Assembly (NCBI GenBank): GCA_005473895.2
Contig: SRJI02000009.1
Location: 62,001-126,000 of the forward strand
From: Carideicomes alvinocaridis
GTDB taxonomy: Bacteria; Pseudomonadota; Alphaproteobacteria; Rhodobacterales; Rhodobacteraceae
Length of the DNA: 64,000 nucleotides
Reading direction: 5' to 3'
Position 1 is the stretch's first letter. Each line of letters starts with the position of its first letter. Below are positions 36,651 to 45,350 of the stretch, piece by piece. The notes below the pieces were generated by a model. It was given only the letters and a program-made list of their open reading frames with translations, was not told the DNA's origin and made no database searches. A program made the translations under genes and the position numbers.

Positions 36651-36938
36651 CGCCATGCGGTGATGCGGGACGGGGCTTGGCGGAGTCCACGCGATGTTCT
36701 CATAATCGGTATTATGGTAATATTGGTTCGACCACCTGGAGGGTGCATTCTTCCGCTCCTGCGCCCTCGGCGCCTATTTCATTGACCGGCGACAGACAAT
36801 GCTGTCAAATCACGGCGCCCGCCCAGGGAGGCATGAACCGGTCTTTCCGGTGTCATGAAGGGCTGGCAGATTGCACGAGAGAGACGGTCTTCACGCCGGC
36901 CCGGGCCAGCCGTCGGATATTCGACGAAAGACGCATTG
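36651..36938. other. 288-base upstream region of the LuxR gene
   Basis: AT-richer than its surroundings. It holds a perfect palindrome at 36701-36716 and a second inverted repeat at 36791-36806 (GACAG-N6-CTGTC). No gene is visible. Confidence 0.5.
36701..36716. promoter_or_regulatory. palindromic operator candidate CATAATCGGTATTATG
   Basis: Six-base arms CATAAT / ATTATG around CGGT, followed by a second AT-rich stretch. It lies about 225 bases before the LuxR gene start. No regulator family is assigned. Confidence 0.4.
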
Positions 36939-37700
36939 ATGAACCCGCATGACGCGTACCTGATCGCGCTGACCAACGCGCCGAACATCGAGAGCCTCTG
37001 GGACATGCATTCGCGCCGGATGGCACAGTACGGTTTCGACCGGCTGCTCTATGGCTTCACCCATTACCGCACCAATACCTCGCTCGGCGATCCGGACGAC
37101 TTCGTCATCCTCACCAACCACGATGCCGGCTACACGGAGCGCTTTCTCGGCGATGGTCATTACTTCCACGCGCCGATGGTCCGCTGGGCGCTGGAACATG
37201 AAGGCGCCTGTTCATGGGCGATCCTGCGCGAGATGGCCGAGAGCGGGACCATGACCCAAGCCGAACGCAAGGTGCTGGAATTCAACCAGAAAATGGGTGT
37301 GACGGCGGGATATTCCATCAGCTTCAAATCGGTCTCGGTGCGTTCCAAGGGAGCCATTGCGCTGACCGCCCGCCGCGGGATGAGCCAGGACGAGGCCGAC
37401 GCGATCTGGGCCGAGCATGGCGAAGACATCATCGTCATGAACAACGTGGCGCATCTGAAAATCCTCACCCTGCCCTATACCCGCGCCACCGGCCGGACGC
37501 TGACGCGGCGGCAGCGCGAGGCGCTGGAATGGGTCGGCGACGGCAAGACCACCGCGGATATCGCGCTTCTCATGGGGCTGACGGCGGCGACGGTGGAGAA
37601 ACACCTGCGCCTGGCGCGCGAAGCGCTCAACGTGGAGACCACGGCGCAGGCTGTTCTCAAGGCGGCGTTCCAGAACCAAATGTTTGTTGTGGAAGCATAA
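36939..37700 (+). CDS. LuxR-type autoinducer-binding-domain regulator (solo)
   Basis: Protein of 253 residues. The N-terminal autoinducer-binding fold spans about 15-165, followed by a LuxR/GerE helix-turn-helix at about 180-245 (LTRRQREALEWVGDGKTTADIA...TVEKHL). The start is ATG at 36939. No luxI synthase gene lies in the window, so it is a solo here. In the ligand pocket the usual Tyr-x-x-x-Asp-Pro segment appears as HYFHAPMV, so the conserved Asp that holds the homoserine-lactone amide is apparently Ala. It may sense another molecule or none. A small terminator follows. Confidence 0.88.
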   Translation: MNPHDAYLIALTNAPNIESLWDMHSRRMAQYGFDRLLYGFTHYRTNTSLGDPDDFVILTNHDAGYTERFLGDGHYFHAPMVRWALEHEGACSWAILREMAESGTMTQAERKVLEFNQKMGVTAGYSISFKSVSVRSKGAIALTARRGMSQDEADAIWAEHGEDIIVMNNVAHLKILTLPYTRATGRTLTRRQREALEWVGDGKTTADIALLMGLTAATVEKHLRLAREALNVETTAQAVLKAAFQNQMFVVEA

Positions 37701-37731
37701 TTCCAACTTCTGGACCGTTTGGTAAAGAAAG

Positions 37732-37751
37732 GTAGGGAATCCCCTACTTTT
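37732..37751 (+). terminator. short terminator after the LuxR gene
   Basis: GTAGGG-AATC-CCCTAC followed by TTTT, 31 bases after the stop. Confidence 0.5.
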
Positions 37752-38063
37752 CGTAAGGGAAGTTACTTGGCACTTTGGTGAAGTTCCGTGAGTGGTGGCT
37801 TTCTAGCCAGGGAACACCAGGCCGTGATCCTTGAAATTTCTGGGCTCTCGCGGTCTGCCGGTTCGCCGGAGCTGGCCTCGGGTCGTATATTCCGTCCCCG
37901 AGGTCGGCACATTCTCGACGCGGCGGGTTCATCCCCAACCAATCCCGTCGGATGACGTCGAAAAGGAAACGGTGCCGCCTTGTCCTGCGGCACCGTTTTT
38001 TGTTGTTCCGCAATGTCTTGCGAGGCAAAGCTGACCCGATGGATCAGCCTTGCCGAAGGGGCT
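37752..38063. other. 312-base convergent gap holding a bidirectional terminator
   Basis: No protein gene is convincing. 37760-37960 is unassigned sequence ahead of a strong terminator and could encode a small RNA, or be a long 3' end. I see no tRNA-like or tmRNA-like fold. Confidence 0.4.
37968..38001. terminator. bidirectional rho-independent terminator beyond tsf
   Basis: Perfect 11-bp stem AACGGTGCCGC / GCGGCACCGTT with an 8-base loop, followed by TTTT on the plus strand and TTTCCTTTT on the minus strand. On the minus strand it lies about 60 bases after the tsf stop. Confidence 0.85.
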
Positions 38064-38939
38064 TCAGCCGCGGGCCGCCTTGGCGACCTCTGCCGCGAAA
38101 TCCTCTTCCTTCTTCTCGATCCCTTCGCCCACTTCCATGCGGACATAGGACAGGATCTCGACGCCGGCGTCCTTCGCCGCCGCCTCGACCGTCAGGTCGG
38201 GGTTGATCACGAAGGCCTGGCCGAGCAGCGTGTTCTCGGCATAGAACTTGCGCATCCGGCCCTCGATCATCTTCTCGATGACCTGTTCGGGCTTGCCGGA
38301 TTCGCGGGCCTGTTCGGTCAGGACGGTGCGCTCGCGCTCCACCAGCGCCGGGTCCAGCGCCTCGGGGTTCAGGGCCTGCGGATTCGCGGCGGCGATGTGC
38401 ATCGCGACCTGCTTGCCGAAATCGGCGTTGCTGCCCTTGAGCGCGACCAGCACGCCGATCTTGCCCATGCCTTCGGCGGCGGCGTTGTGGACGTAGGCCA
38501 CGACCTCGTCGCCGGTCACCTTGGCCATCCGGCGCAGGGTCATGTTCTCGCCGATCGTGGCGATCTTGTCGGTCAGAACATCGCTGACCTTCTTGCCGCC
38601 CAGATCCGCATTGGCAAGATCCTCGACGCTGTCGACGCCCATGGCCGCGCCGGCGGTGCCTTCAACGAAGTCCTGGAACTCCTTGTTCTTGGCGACGAAA
38701 TCGGTTTCCGCGTTCACCTCGACGGCGACGCCAGTGCCACCCTCGACCTTGACGGCCACAAGGCCCTCGGCCGCGGTCCGGCCGGATTTCTTGGCCGCGG
38801 TGGCCAGGCCCTTGGTGCGCAGCCAGTCGATGGCCGCTTCCATGTCGCCGTCGGTCTCGGTCAGCGCCTTCTTGGCGTCCATCATGCCCGCGCCGGATTT
38901 CTCGCGCAGGTCCTTCACCATTGCTGCAGTGATCGCCAT
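38064..38939 (-). CDS. tsf: translation elongation factor Ts
   Basis: Guanine-nucleotide exchange factor for EF-Tu. It has 291 residues. The N-terminal domain opens [23 protein letters not shown], then the TDF core ([14 protein letters not shown]), and a C-terminal dimer-like region. I start at 38939; the frame continues six residues upstream without support. It follows rpsB on the minus strand after 111 bases that contain two hairpins, and ends before a bidirectional terminator at 37968. Confidence 0.97.
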   Translation of the reverse strand: MAITAAMVKDLREKSGAGMMDAKKALTETDGDMEAAIDWLRTKGLATAAKKSGRTAAEGLVAVKVEGGTGVAVEVNAETDFVAKNKEFQDFVEGTAGAAMGVDSVEDLANADLGGKKVSDVLTDKIATIGENMTLRRMAKVTGDEVVAYVHNAAAEGMGKIGVLVALKGSNADFGKQVAMHIAAANPQALNPEALDPALVERERTVLTEQARESGKPEQVIEKMIEGRMRKFYAENTLLGQAFVINPDLTVEAAAKDAGVEILSYVRMEVGEGIEKKEEDFAAEVAKAARG

Positions 38940-39024
38940 CTCGGCTCTCCTCATCATTTTCTTGCAACGAATCCGCGATGCACATGACGGCGCGGTGTCC
39001 CGGCCACTTCATGCGCATCGCTGG

Positions 39025-39057
39025 TGTCACTCATGTGACAGGAGTGAAGATCACTCC
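39025..39057 (-). other. tandem hairpins at the rpsB-tsf junction
   Basis: TGTCAC-TCAT-GTGACA at 39025-39040 and GGAGTGA-AGA-TCACTCC at 39041-39057, directly adjacent. The second covers the rpsB stop codon. They could set the ratio of S2 to EF-Ts or be processing sites. Confidence 0.5.
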
Positions 39058-39917
39058 TTGTTTTCAAGCTCGTAGGGCGCGTCCTTGGCAACCGTATCGC
39101 TGCTTGCGGTCTCGTTGGAAACCTCGCCGGTCTCCACGCCTTCGCCGGGGGTCGGCGCGGGGGCTTCCGCCGCCAGTTCTTCGGCTGGAGCTTCCTCGAA
39201 GGCGCCCATGTCGACGCCGGCAGCGCCCATCTGGGCGGACATGCCGTCGAGCGCCGCGCGCGAAACCAGGTCGCAATAGAGCGAAATGGCGCGGGCCGCG
39301 TCATCGTTGCCGGGGATGATGTAGTCGATGCCCTCGGGCGAGCAGTTGGTGTCGACCACGGCGGCGACCGGGATGCCCAGCTTGTTCGCTTCGGCCACGG
39401 CCAGCGCTTCCTTCTTCACGTCGATGACGAAAAGCAGGTCCGGCAGGCCGCCCATTTCCGCGATGCCGCCCAGCGACGCGTCGAGCTTCTCCTGCTCGCG
39501 CTCCATGTGCAGGCGCTCTTTCTTGGTGAGGCCCTCGGCGCCCTGCTCCATCTGCTCCTGGATGTTCTTCAGGCGCTGGATCGACTGCGAGACGGTCTTC
39601 CAGTTGGTGAGCGTGCCGCCCAGCCAGCGGTGGTTCATGTAGTATTGCGCGCATTTCTCGGCGGCTTCGGCGATCGGGGCCGAGGCCTGGCGCTTGGTGC
39701 CGACGAACAGCACCCGGCCGCCCTTGGCGACGGTTTCGCGAATCGCGTTCAGCGCCGCGTCCAGCATCGGCACGGTCTGCGTCAGGTCGACGATGTGGAT
39801 GCCGTTGCGCGCGCCGTAGATGAACTCGCCCATGCGGGGGTTCCAGCGTTGCGTCTGGTGGCCGAAATGCACGCCGCTCTCGAGAAGCTGGCGCATGGAG
39901 AACTCGGGAAGAGCCAT
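39051..39917 (-). CDS. rpsB: 30S ribosomal protein S2
   Basis: Small-subunit protein of 288 residues. It opens [29 protein letters not shown], as S2 does. The conserved [18 protein letters not shown] and [27 protein letters not shown] are present. After about residue 235 comes a 50-residue acidic, Ala/Glu-rich tail ending YELENKE, an extension common in alphaproteobacteria and absent from E. coli S2 (241 residues). AAAGGATAGGATAG precedes the start. It is first in the rpsB-tsf operon. Confidence 0.97.
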   Translation of the reverse strand: MALPEFSMRQLLESGVHFGHQTQRWNPRMGEFIYGARNGIHIVDLTQTVPMLDAALNAIRETVAKGGRVLFVGTKRQASAPIAEAAEKCAQYYMNHRWLGGTLTNWKTVSQSIQRLKNIQEQMEQGAEGLTKKERLHMEREQEKLDASLGGIAEMGGLPDLLFVIDVKKEALAVAEANKLGIPVAAVVDTNCSPEGIDYIIPGNDDAARAISLYCDLVSRAALDGMSAQMGAAGVDMGAFEEAPAEELAAEAPAPTPGEGVETGEVSNETASSDTVAKDAPYELENKE

Positions 39918-39987
39918 GCTATCCTATCCTTTCCGGTTTACGCCTTGGCGGGGGTGTGAGAGCGGATGCTCCAACCGGTGGACGCGA

Positions 39988-40028
39988 TGGGGATGTCTCC
40001 CCCAACGGCCCGACCCCGCCTGCGGGGT
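39988..40028 (-). promoter_or_regulatory. stem-loops in the rpsB 5' leader
   Basis: Two inverted repeats in series (TGGGG-N6-CCCCCA at 39988-40004 and ACCCCGC-CT-GCGGGGT at 40013-40028), 70-110 bases upstream of the rpsB start. They could be a ribosomal-protein leader, since S2 autoregulates its operon in other bacteria, but I do not recognise the specific known S2 leader fold. Confidence 0.4.
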
Positions 40029-40144
40029 TGAGTGGCGCGCGTATAGTCCCCTTTGGACGGGCACGCAACCCCCCTGCCCGCGTCCGGTCCCCCTGCCCCG
40101 ACGCGCCGCTTGCGCAAGCCGCGCGCCCGCGGCATGAGGGGGCC

Positions 40145-41029
40145 ATGACCGAGATACTCTGCATCGGGTCCGTTCTGTGGGACGTGATCGGCCGCTCTGC
40201 CTCGCATATGCGGCAAGGATCCGACGTGCCCGGGCGGATCACCCGCATTCCCGGCGGCGTCGCCATGAACATCGCCATGACGCTGCGCCGCTTCGGGCTG
40301 AAGCCGGTGCTGCTCTCCGCCGTGGGCCGCGACCCCGAGGGCGAGGAGCTGGTGGCCGCCTGCGCGCGGATGGGGATGGACGTGGCCCATCTCTACCGCT
40401 CTGAGGACCTGCCGACCGACCGTTACATGGCCGTCGAGGGCGCCAACGGTCTGATCGCCGCCATCGCCGATGCCCATTCGCTGGAGGCCGCGGGCGACAA
40501 GATCCTGCGGCCGCTCTCCGATGGCGCCCTGGGGCGCGAGGCGGCGCCCTATGCCGGGCTGATCGCGCTCGACGGCAACCTGACCGAGGCTCTGCTGGAA
40601 GAGATCGCGGTCAGCCCGCTATTCGCCCGCGCCGACCTGCGCGTCGCCCCGGCCTCGCCGGGCAAGGCGGAGCGGCTGCTGCCCTTCCTCGCCCATGGTC
40701 GCGCCGTGCTCTACGTCAATCTCGAAGAGGCCGGGCTGCTGGCCCAGACCCGGTTCGGCAGCGCGGCGGAGGCCGCGGCGGCGCTGGTCGCCCGCGGCGC
40801 GCGGCGGGTGCTGGTGACAGACGGCGGGCGCGCGGCGGCGGATGGCGCGGCCGAGGGCGTGCTGACGCGCGAACCACCGGAGGTGCTGGTGACAAGGGTG
40901 ACCGGCGCGGGCGACACATTCATGGCGGCCCATATCGCCGCCGAACAGGACGGCGCGGACCGTGACGCCGCGCTGGACCGCGCGCTGAGGGCCGCGGCCG
41001 ATTACGTATCCGGAGATACCCAGACATGA
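40145..41029 (+). CDS. psuK: PfkB-family carbohydrate kinase, probable pseudouridine kinase
   Basis: Sugar/nucleoside kinase of 294 residues. The N-terminal GSVLWDVIG and GGVAMNIAMTLRRFG are the substrate-binding pieces, and the C-terminal VTGAGDTFMAAH is the PfkB catalytic/anion-hole motif with the catalytic Asp. Its stop overlaps the start of a pseudouridine-5'-phosphate glycosidase gene by four bases (ATGA). That coupling, as in E. coli yeiC-yeiN, identifies it as the kinase that makes pseudouridine 5'-phosphate. Confidence 0.9.
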   Translation: MTEILCIGSVLWDVIGRSASHMRQGSDVPGRITRIPGGVAMNIAMTLRRFGLKPVLLSAVGRDPEGEELVAACARMGMDVAHLYRSEDLPTDRYMAVEGANGLIAAIADAHSLEAAGDKILRPLSDGALGREAAPYAGLIALDGNLTEALLEEIAVSPLFARADLRVAPASPGKAERLLPFLAHGRAVLYVNLEEAGLLAQTRFGSAAEAAAALVARGARRVLVTDGGRAAADGAAEGVLTREPPEVLVTRVTGAGDTFMAAHIAAEQDGADRDAALDRALRAAADYVSGDTQT

Positions 41030-41949
41030 GCCTGATCGAGATGACCGAAGAGGTCCGCGAGGCGCTGGCGGCGGGCCGCCCCGTCGTGGCGCTCGAATCC
41101 ACCATCATCACCCACGGCATGCCCTGGCCGCAGAACCTCGAGATGGCGCGCCGGGTGGAGGAGGTGATCCGCGCGGGCGGCGCGGTGCCCGCGACGATCG
41201 CGGTGCTGGACGGCCGGCTTCATGCCGGGCTGACCGAGGCGCAGCTGGAGGCGCTGGCGCAGACGAAGGACGCCGCGAAACTGTCGCGGGCCGACCTGGC
41301 CGCCTGCATGGCCACCGGCGGCACCGGGGCGACCACCGTGGCGGCAACCATGATCGGCGCCGCCCGGGCGGGGATCGAGGTCTTTGCCACCGGCGGCATC
41401 GGCGGTGTGCATCGCGGGGCGGAGCAGAGCTTTGACATCTCCGCCGACCTCGAAGAGCTGGGCCAGACCGCGGTGACCGTGGTCGGCGCGGGCGCCAAGG
41501 CGATCCTCGACCTGCCCAAGACACTGGAAGTGCTGGAAACCCGCGGCGTGCCGGTGATCGCCTGCGGGCAGGACGGCTTTCCCGCCTTCTGGTCGCGCGA
41601 AAGCGGCCTGCCGGCGCCGCTGCGCATGGACAAACCGGCCGAGATCGCGGCCGCCCATCTCATGCGCGCAGACCTCGAGATCCCCGGCGGCCAGTTCGTG
41701 GCCAACCCGATCCCCGAGGATGCCGAGATCGCCAAGTCGGAGATGGACCCGGTCATCGCGCAGGCCCTGGCGGAGGCCGAGGCCGAGGGCATCGCCGGCA
41801 AGGCGGTCACCCCCTACCTGCTGCAGCGCATCTTCGAGCTGACCGAGGGGCGGTCGCTCGATGCCAATATCGCCCTCGTTCTGAACAATGCCCGGCTGGC
41901 TGCGGAAATCGCGGTCGAAATCGCCGCAGCCCGCGCAAAGAGATTGTAG
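41026..41949 (+). CDS. psuG: pseudouridine-5'-phosphate glycosidase
   Basis: Cleaves the C-C glycosidic bond of pseudouridine 5'-phosphate to uracil and ribose 5-phosphate. It has 307 residues. ESTIITHGMPWPQN near residue 24, the GGTGATTVAATM segment and GGIGGVHRGAE are typical, including the Mn2+-binding Asp/catalytic-Lys framework. It is translationally coupled to psuK, forming a two-gene RNA-turnover salvage unit. No nucleoside transporter is adjacent. Confidence 0.94.
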   Translation: MSLIEMTEEVREALAAGRPVVALESTIITHGMPWPQNLEMARRVEEVIRAGGAVPATIAVLDGRLHAGLTEAQLEALAQTKDAAKLSRADLAACMATGGTGATTVAATMIGAARAGIEVFATGGIGGVHRGAEQSFDISADLEELGQTAVTVVGAGAKAILDLPKTLEVLETRGVPVIACGQDGFPAFWSRESGLPAPLRMDKPAEIAAAHLMRADLEIPGGQFVANPIPEDAEIAKSEMDPVIAQALAEAEAEGIAGKAVTPYLLQRIFELTEGRSLDANIALVLNNARLAAEIAVEIAAARAKRL

Positions 41950-42002
41950 TATCGTCGCGTGGTGACTAGCTATGTTTCGCCTACCCTGATTGCGCGGAAA
42001 CC

Positions 42003-42758
42003 ATGACCACCCCATTCGAGGATCCCGTGAAACGCCGCCCCGGCTGGATCGCCAGATTCCGGTCGAGCTTTCTCACCGGGTTGATCGTCATCTTTCCCGT
42101 GGCCTTCACGATCTGGCTGATCTGGACCTTCATCGGCTGGGTCGACAGCTTCGTCATGCCCTTCGTGCCGATGGGTTATCACCCCGACATGCTGGTCCGC
42201 CGCCTTCTCGGCCCGGATTTCTACAACACCTGGATTGGTGAAGACGTCCATATCAACATCCGCGGCCTCGGCGTGGTGATCTTCCTGCTGTTCACCATAT
42301 TCGTGGGCTGGATCGCCAAGGGGTTCATCGGCCGGTCGATGATCCGCTACGCCGAAAGCCTGGTCGACCGGATGCCGGTCATCCGCTCGATCTACAGCGG
42401 CGTGAAGCAGATCGCCGAGACGGTCTTTGCCCAGTCAGAGCGCAGCTTCGAGAAAGCCTGCCTGGTGCAATATCCGCGCAAGGACATCTGGGCCATCGGC
42501 TTCGTCTCCACCACCGCCAAGGGCGAGATCAACACCAAGCCCGAGACCTCGTCGCAGCTGATGTCGATCTTCGTGCCGACCACGCCGAACCCGACCTCGG
42601 GATTCCTGCTGTTCATGCCCAAGGAGGACGTGATCGAGCTGGACATGTCGGTGGAGGACGCGGCGAAACTGGTGATCTCGGCCGGGCTGGTCTACCCGAA
42701 CCCGAAGAACCCCTTGCAGCCGGTGGAAGAGAACGACGTGCGGACCGCGGCGCAATAA
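42003..42758 (+). CDS. DUF502 domain-containing membrane protein
   Basis: Inner-membrane protein of 251 residues. After about 12 polar residues come two transmembrane helices (about 22-42 and 86-105) separated by a periplasmic loop, then a soluble domain with the DUF502 motifs DRMPVIRSIYSGVKQIAETVF and PNPTSGFLLFMP. Homologues exist across bacteria and plants (the LCV-like/COV family), but the function in bacteria is unknown. It stands alone and converges on the patatin gene with 17 bases between. Confidence 0.88.
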   Translation: MTTPFEDPVKRRPGWIARFRSSFLTGLIVIFPVAFTIWLIWTFIGWVDSFVMPFVPMGYHPDMLVRRLLGPDFYNTWIGEDVHINIRGLGVVIFLLFTIFVGWIAKGFIGRSMIRYAESLVDRMPVIRSIYSGVKQIAETVFAQSERSFEKACLVQYPRKDIWAIGFVSTTAKGEINTKPETSSQLMSIFVPTTPNPTSGFLLFMPKEDVIELDMSVEDAAKLVISAGLVYPNPKNPLQPVEENDVRTAAQ

Positions 42759-42775
42759 CGCGCCGCCGCCCTGCC

Positions 42776-43804
42776 CTAGCTGTACATCTCCTGCAGGTCG
42801 ACGCTGTCGCGCGCGCCCAGGTCGTCGTAATGCGCCTCGAGGAAATTCTCCGCCGCGGTCCGGCCCGCCTCTTTCAGCTGGGCCATGACGGCCGGCAGGG
42901 GGATCATCTTGGTGGCCACGGTCAGGGCGTTCATCAGCGGATCGTCGTGGATCATGTGCATGCGCGGCCGCTTCATCGCCCCTTCGGCCAGGGTGCCGCC
43001 GTCGATCAGCCTCTGGACAAAGCTGATGGCCCGCATCTCGCGCAGCAGCGAGGAGTTGAACGAGATCTCGTTGATCCGGTTGCGGATGTCCTGCGGCGTG
43101 CGCGGCACCTCGTCCCGTTCCAGCGGGTTGATGTTGACGATCAGGATGTCCTCGGGAAGCTGCGGCGCGAAGAGGGGAAAGAGCGCCGGGTTGCCGGTAT
43201 AGCCGCCATCCCAATAGGCCTCCGTCCGGCCGGTCAGGGGGTCGGGGATCTCCACCGCGCGGAACATGGTCGGAAGACAGGCCGAGGCGAGGATGACGTC
43301 GACCGACAACTCCTGCCCCGCAAAGACGCGGACCTTGCCGCTGCGCACGTTGGTGGCGCAGATATGCAGCGCCGGGCCCGAGGCGTCGCAGACCCGGTCG
43401 AAATCCAGATCCTCCACCACCGGCCGCAGCGGATTGGTATAGAACGGACCTGATGCATAGGGTGAGAAAAGGCGCCCAACCCCTTCCGTCCATTGAAACA
43501 ATGGCGAGTAGTCCATGCCCCGGGACATGGAGACGGCATCGGGCAGGCCCATCCAGTCGGGCAGCGCCGCGTCCCGCCTTGCCCCGATCCGTTCCCACAG
43601 CCAGTCGAGCCGGTCGCGGGCACCGTCCCGTCCGCCCTCGCTGTAGCCGGCCTTGAGCGCGGCGCCGTTCACCGCGCCGGCGGAGGTGCCCGAGACGCCC
43701 GCGATCTCCAGCCGCTCGTCCTCCAGCAGCCGGTCGAGCACCCCCCAGGTGAAGGCGCCATGCGCGCCGCCACCCTGCAGCGCGAGGTTGATGCGTTTGA
43801 TCAT
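42776..43804 (-). CDS. patatin-like phospholipase
   Basis: Lipid acyl hydrolase of 342 residues with a Ser-Asp dyad. The oxyanion motif GGGAHGAFTWG (residues 10-20) and nucleophile motif GTSAG near residue 41 are visible, and the dyad Asp is in WDGGYTGNP near 216. It has no signal peptide. A C-terminal part of about 110 residues has no known motif. Family members include phospholipases, PHA depolymerase-like enzymes and secreted toxins; a link to lipid turnover is all that can be said. It stands alone. Confidence 0.9.
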   Translation of the reverse strand: MIKRINLALQGGGAHGAFTWGVLDRLLEDERLEIAGVSGTSAGAVNGAALKAGYSEGGRDGARDRLDWLWERIGARRDAALPDWMGLPDAVSMSRGMDYSPLFQWTEGVGRLFSPYASGPFYTNPLRPVVEDLDFDRVCDASGPALHICATNVRSGKVRVFAGQELSVDVILASACLPTMFRAVEIPDPLTGRTEAYWDGGYTGNPALFPLFAPQLPEDILIVNINPLERDEVPRTPQDIRNRINEISFNSSLLREMRAISFVQRLIDGGTLAEGAMKRPRMHMIHDDPLMNALTVATKMIPLPAVMAQLKEAGRTAAENFLEAHYDDLGARDSVDLQEMYS

Positions 43805-43945
43805 GGGCCCTGCCCCTTCGTCCCGCGTGGCCTCCCGGGAAGGAGACTAGCGCAGAACGGGGCGTCGCGCAGGGGGACGTGGGGTCACGGGGCGCGGACG
43901 TGACCCTTGGGCCGCAGGACCGGAGGGTGGCGCGGCGGAGCATGC

Positions 43946-44000
43946 GGGAGCGAGGGGCCAGCCCCTCGCGCTCCCCGGGATATTTATGGTCAGAAGAAGC
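43946..44000 (+). repeat. dispersed hairpin repeat, copy C (GATATTTA tail)
   Basis: Hairpin GGGAGC-GAGGGG / CCCCTC-GC-GCTCCC at 43946-43975 (two-base bulge) and the tail CCGGGATATTTATGGTCAG followed by AAGAAGC. It ends 6 bases before the 3' end of the regulator gene at 44007. The hairpin sequence differs from copy B while the tail is almost identical, so the tail is the conserved element. Confidence 0.75.
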
Positions 44001-44006
44001 AGGGGC

Positions 44007-45341
44007 TCAGAGGTAATCGGCGCGCTGAAGCCCGTACTTGGCCATCTTCTCGTTCAGGGTGCGGCGCGGCAGGCAGAGCTCGTCCATCACGCTGGAGATG
44101 GAGCCCTTGTGGCGCCGCATCGTGTTGTCGATCAGCATACGCTCGAAGGCCTCCACGTATTCCTTGAGCGGCTTGCCCTCGGTGGTCATGACCGGCTGCA
44201 TCTCCTCGTGGTCGGACATCAGCAGCGAGGCGATGGTGCCCGAGCCGCGGCGCGATTGCAGCACCGCGCGTTCGGCCACGTTGATCAGCTGGCGGACATT
44301 GCCCGGCCAGGGCGCCTGCAGCAGCTGCGCCGCCTCCTGGGCGGAGACCTGGGGCGCCTCGCAGCCATATTCCTCGGCATATTGATCGGAGAGCCGGGTG
44401 AAGAGGGTCAGGATATCCTCGCCCCGCTGGCGCAGGGGGGGCACGGTGATGCGCAACGCGGCCAGCCGGTAGAAGAGATCCGGGCGCAGCGCGTCCTCGC
44501 AGGTGTGGTCCTGTTCCTGCATGTTGCAGATGGCGACGATCCGGGTCTCGGCCGGGGTCCCCTGTTCGTTGATGAAGTTCATCAGCCGGGCCTGCAGCCG
44601 GTCGCTGAGCGCCTCCACGTCCTCCAGCACCAGGGTGCCGCCGCGCGCCTCTTCCACGGCGGGCAGGCGCGGATCCTCGGGCTGGACCGGGCCGAAGAGC
44701 CGTTTCTCCAGCGCTTCCTCCTCGTAGGCCGCGCAGGAGAGCAGCACGAATTTCTTGCCCGCGCGCGAGCCCACGGCGTGGAGCGCGTGGGCGACAAGGG
44801 TCTTGCCGGTCCCGGTCTCGCCCTCGATCAGCACGTGGCCGTCGGCCTGGCCGAGATCGAGGATGTCTTCCTTCAGCCGCTCCATGGCGGGCGACGCGCC
44901 GATCAGCTTCTTCATCAGCTGGCCGCCATCGGACAATTCGCGACGCAGCGCCCGGTTGTCGAGCGTCAGCCGGCGGGCATTGGCGGCCTTCTTGGCCAGT
45001 TCGGACATGCGGTCGGGGTTGAAGGGCTTTTCGAGGAAGTCGAAAGCGCCCATGCGCATCGCCTCCACCGCCATGGGCACGTCGCCATGGCCGGTGATCA
45101 TGATCACGGGCAGCGCGCTGTCGGTGCCCATCAGCTTCTTCAGGAATTGCATCCCGCCCATGCCGGGCATCTTGATGTCGGTGATCACGATGCCGGGATA
45201 ATCGGGGCCGAGCGCCTTGAGCGCGTCCTCGGCGCTGGCGAAAGCCTCCGTATCGTAGCCTGACAGGGCCAGCCACTGGCTGATCGACTGGCGCATGTCC
45301 TTCTCATCATCCACGATGGCGATTTTCATCATTTTTGCCAT
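44007..45341 (-). CDS. DctD-like NtrC-family response regulator lacking GAFTGA
   Basis: Response regulator of 444 residues. It has a receiver with Asp in VITDIKMPG near 55, an AAA+ domain with Walker A GETGTGKT near 173, an arginine-finger RPDLFYRL, and a C-terminal Fis-type helix-turn-helix (SSVMDELCLPRRTLNEKM). The stretch where sigma-54 activators carry GAFTGA reads RLFGPVQPEDPRLPAVEEA, so the sigma-54 contact loop is missing. The Walker B region reads LVLEDVE, with the acidic pair swapped relative to the usual LFLDEIE. It is coupled to the sensor gene 9 bases upstream. Rhodobacter capsulatus NtrC is a known GAFTGA-less regulator that works with sigma-70. Confidence 0.92.
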   Translation of the reverse strand: MAKMMKIAIVDDEKDMRQSISQWLALSGYDTEAFASAEDALKALGPDYPGIVITDIKMPGMGGMQFLKKLMGTDSALPVIMITGHGDVPMAVEAMRMGAFDFLEKPFNPDRMSELAKKAANARRLTLDNRALRRELSDGGQLMKKLIGASPAMERLKEDILDLGQADGHVLIEGETGTGKTLVAHALHAVGSRAGKKFVLLSCAAYEEEALEKRLFGPVQPEDPRLPAVEEARGGTLVLEDVEALSDRLQARLMNFINEQGTPAETRIVAICNMQEQDHTCEDALRPDLFYRLAALRITVPPLRQRGEDILTLFTRLSDQYAEEYGCEAPQVSAQEAAQLLQAPWPGNVRQLINVAERAVLQSRRGSGTIASLLMSDHEEMQPVMTTEGKPLKEYVEAFERMLIDNTMRRHKGSISSVMDELCLPRRTLNEKMAKYGLQRADYL

Positions 45342-45350
45342 TGTCAGAGC

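Noticed and set aside
44007-44130. Possible truncation or pseudogene of the DctD-like regulator
   Set aside because: The receiver, AAA+ and helix-turn-helix parts are all complete; only the sigma-54 loop is replaced.
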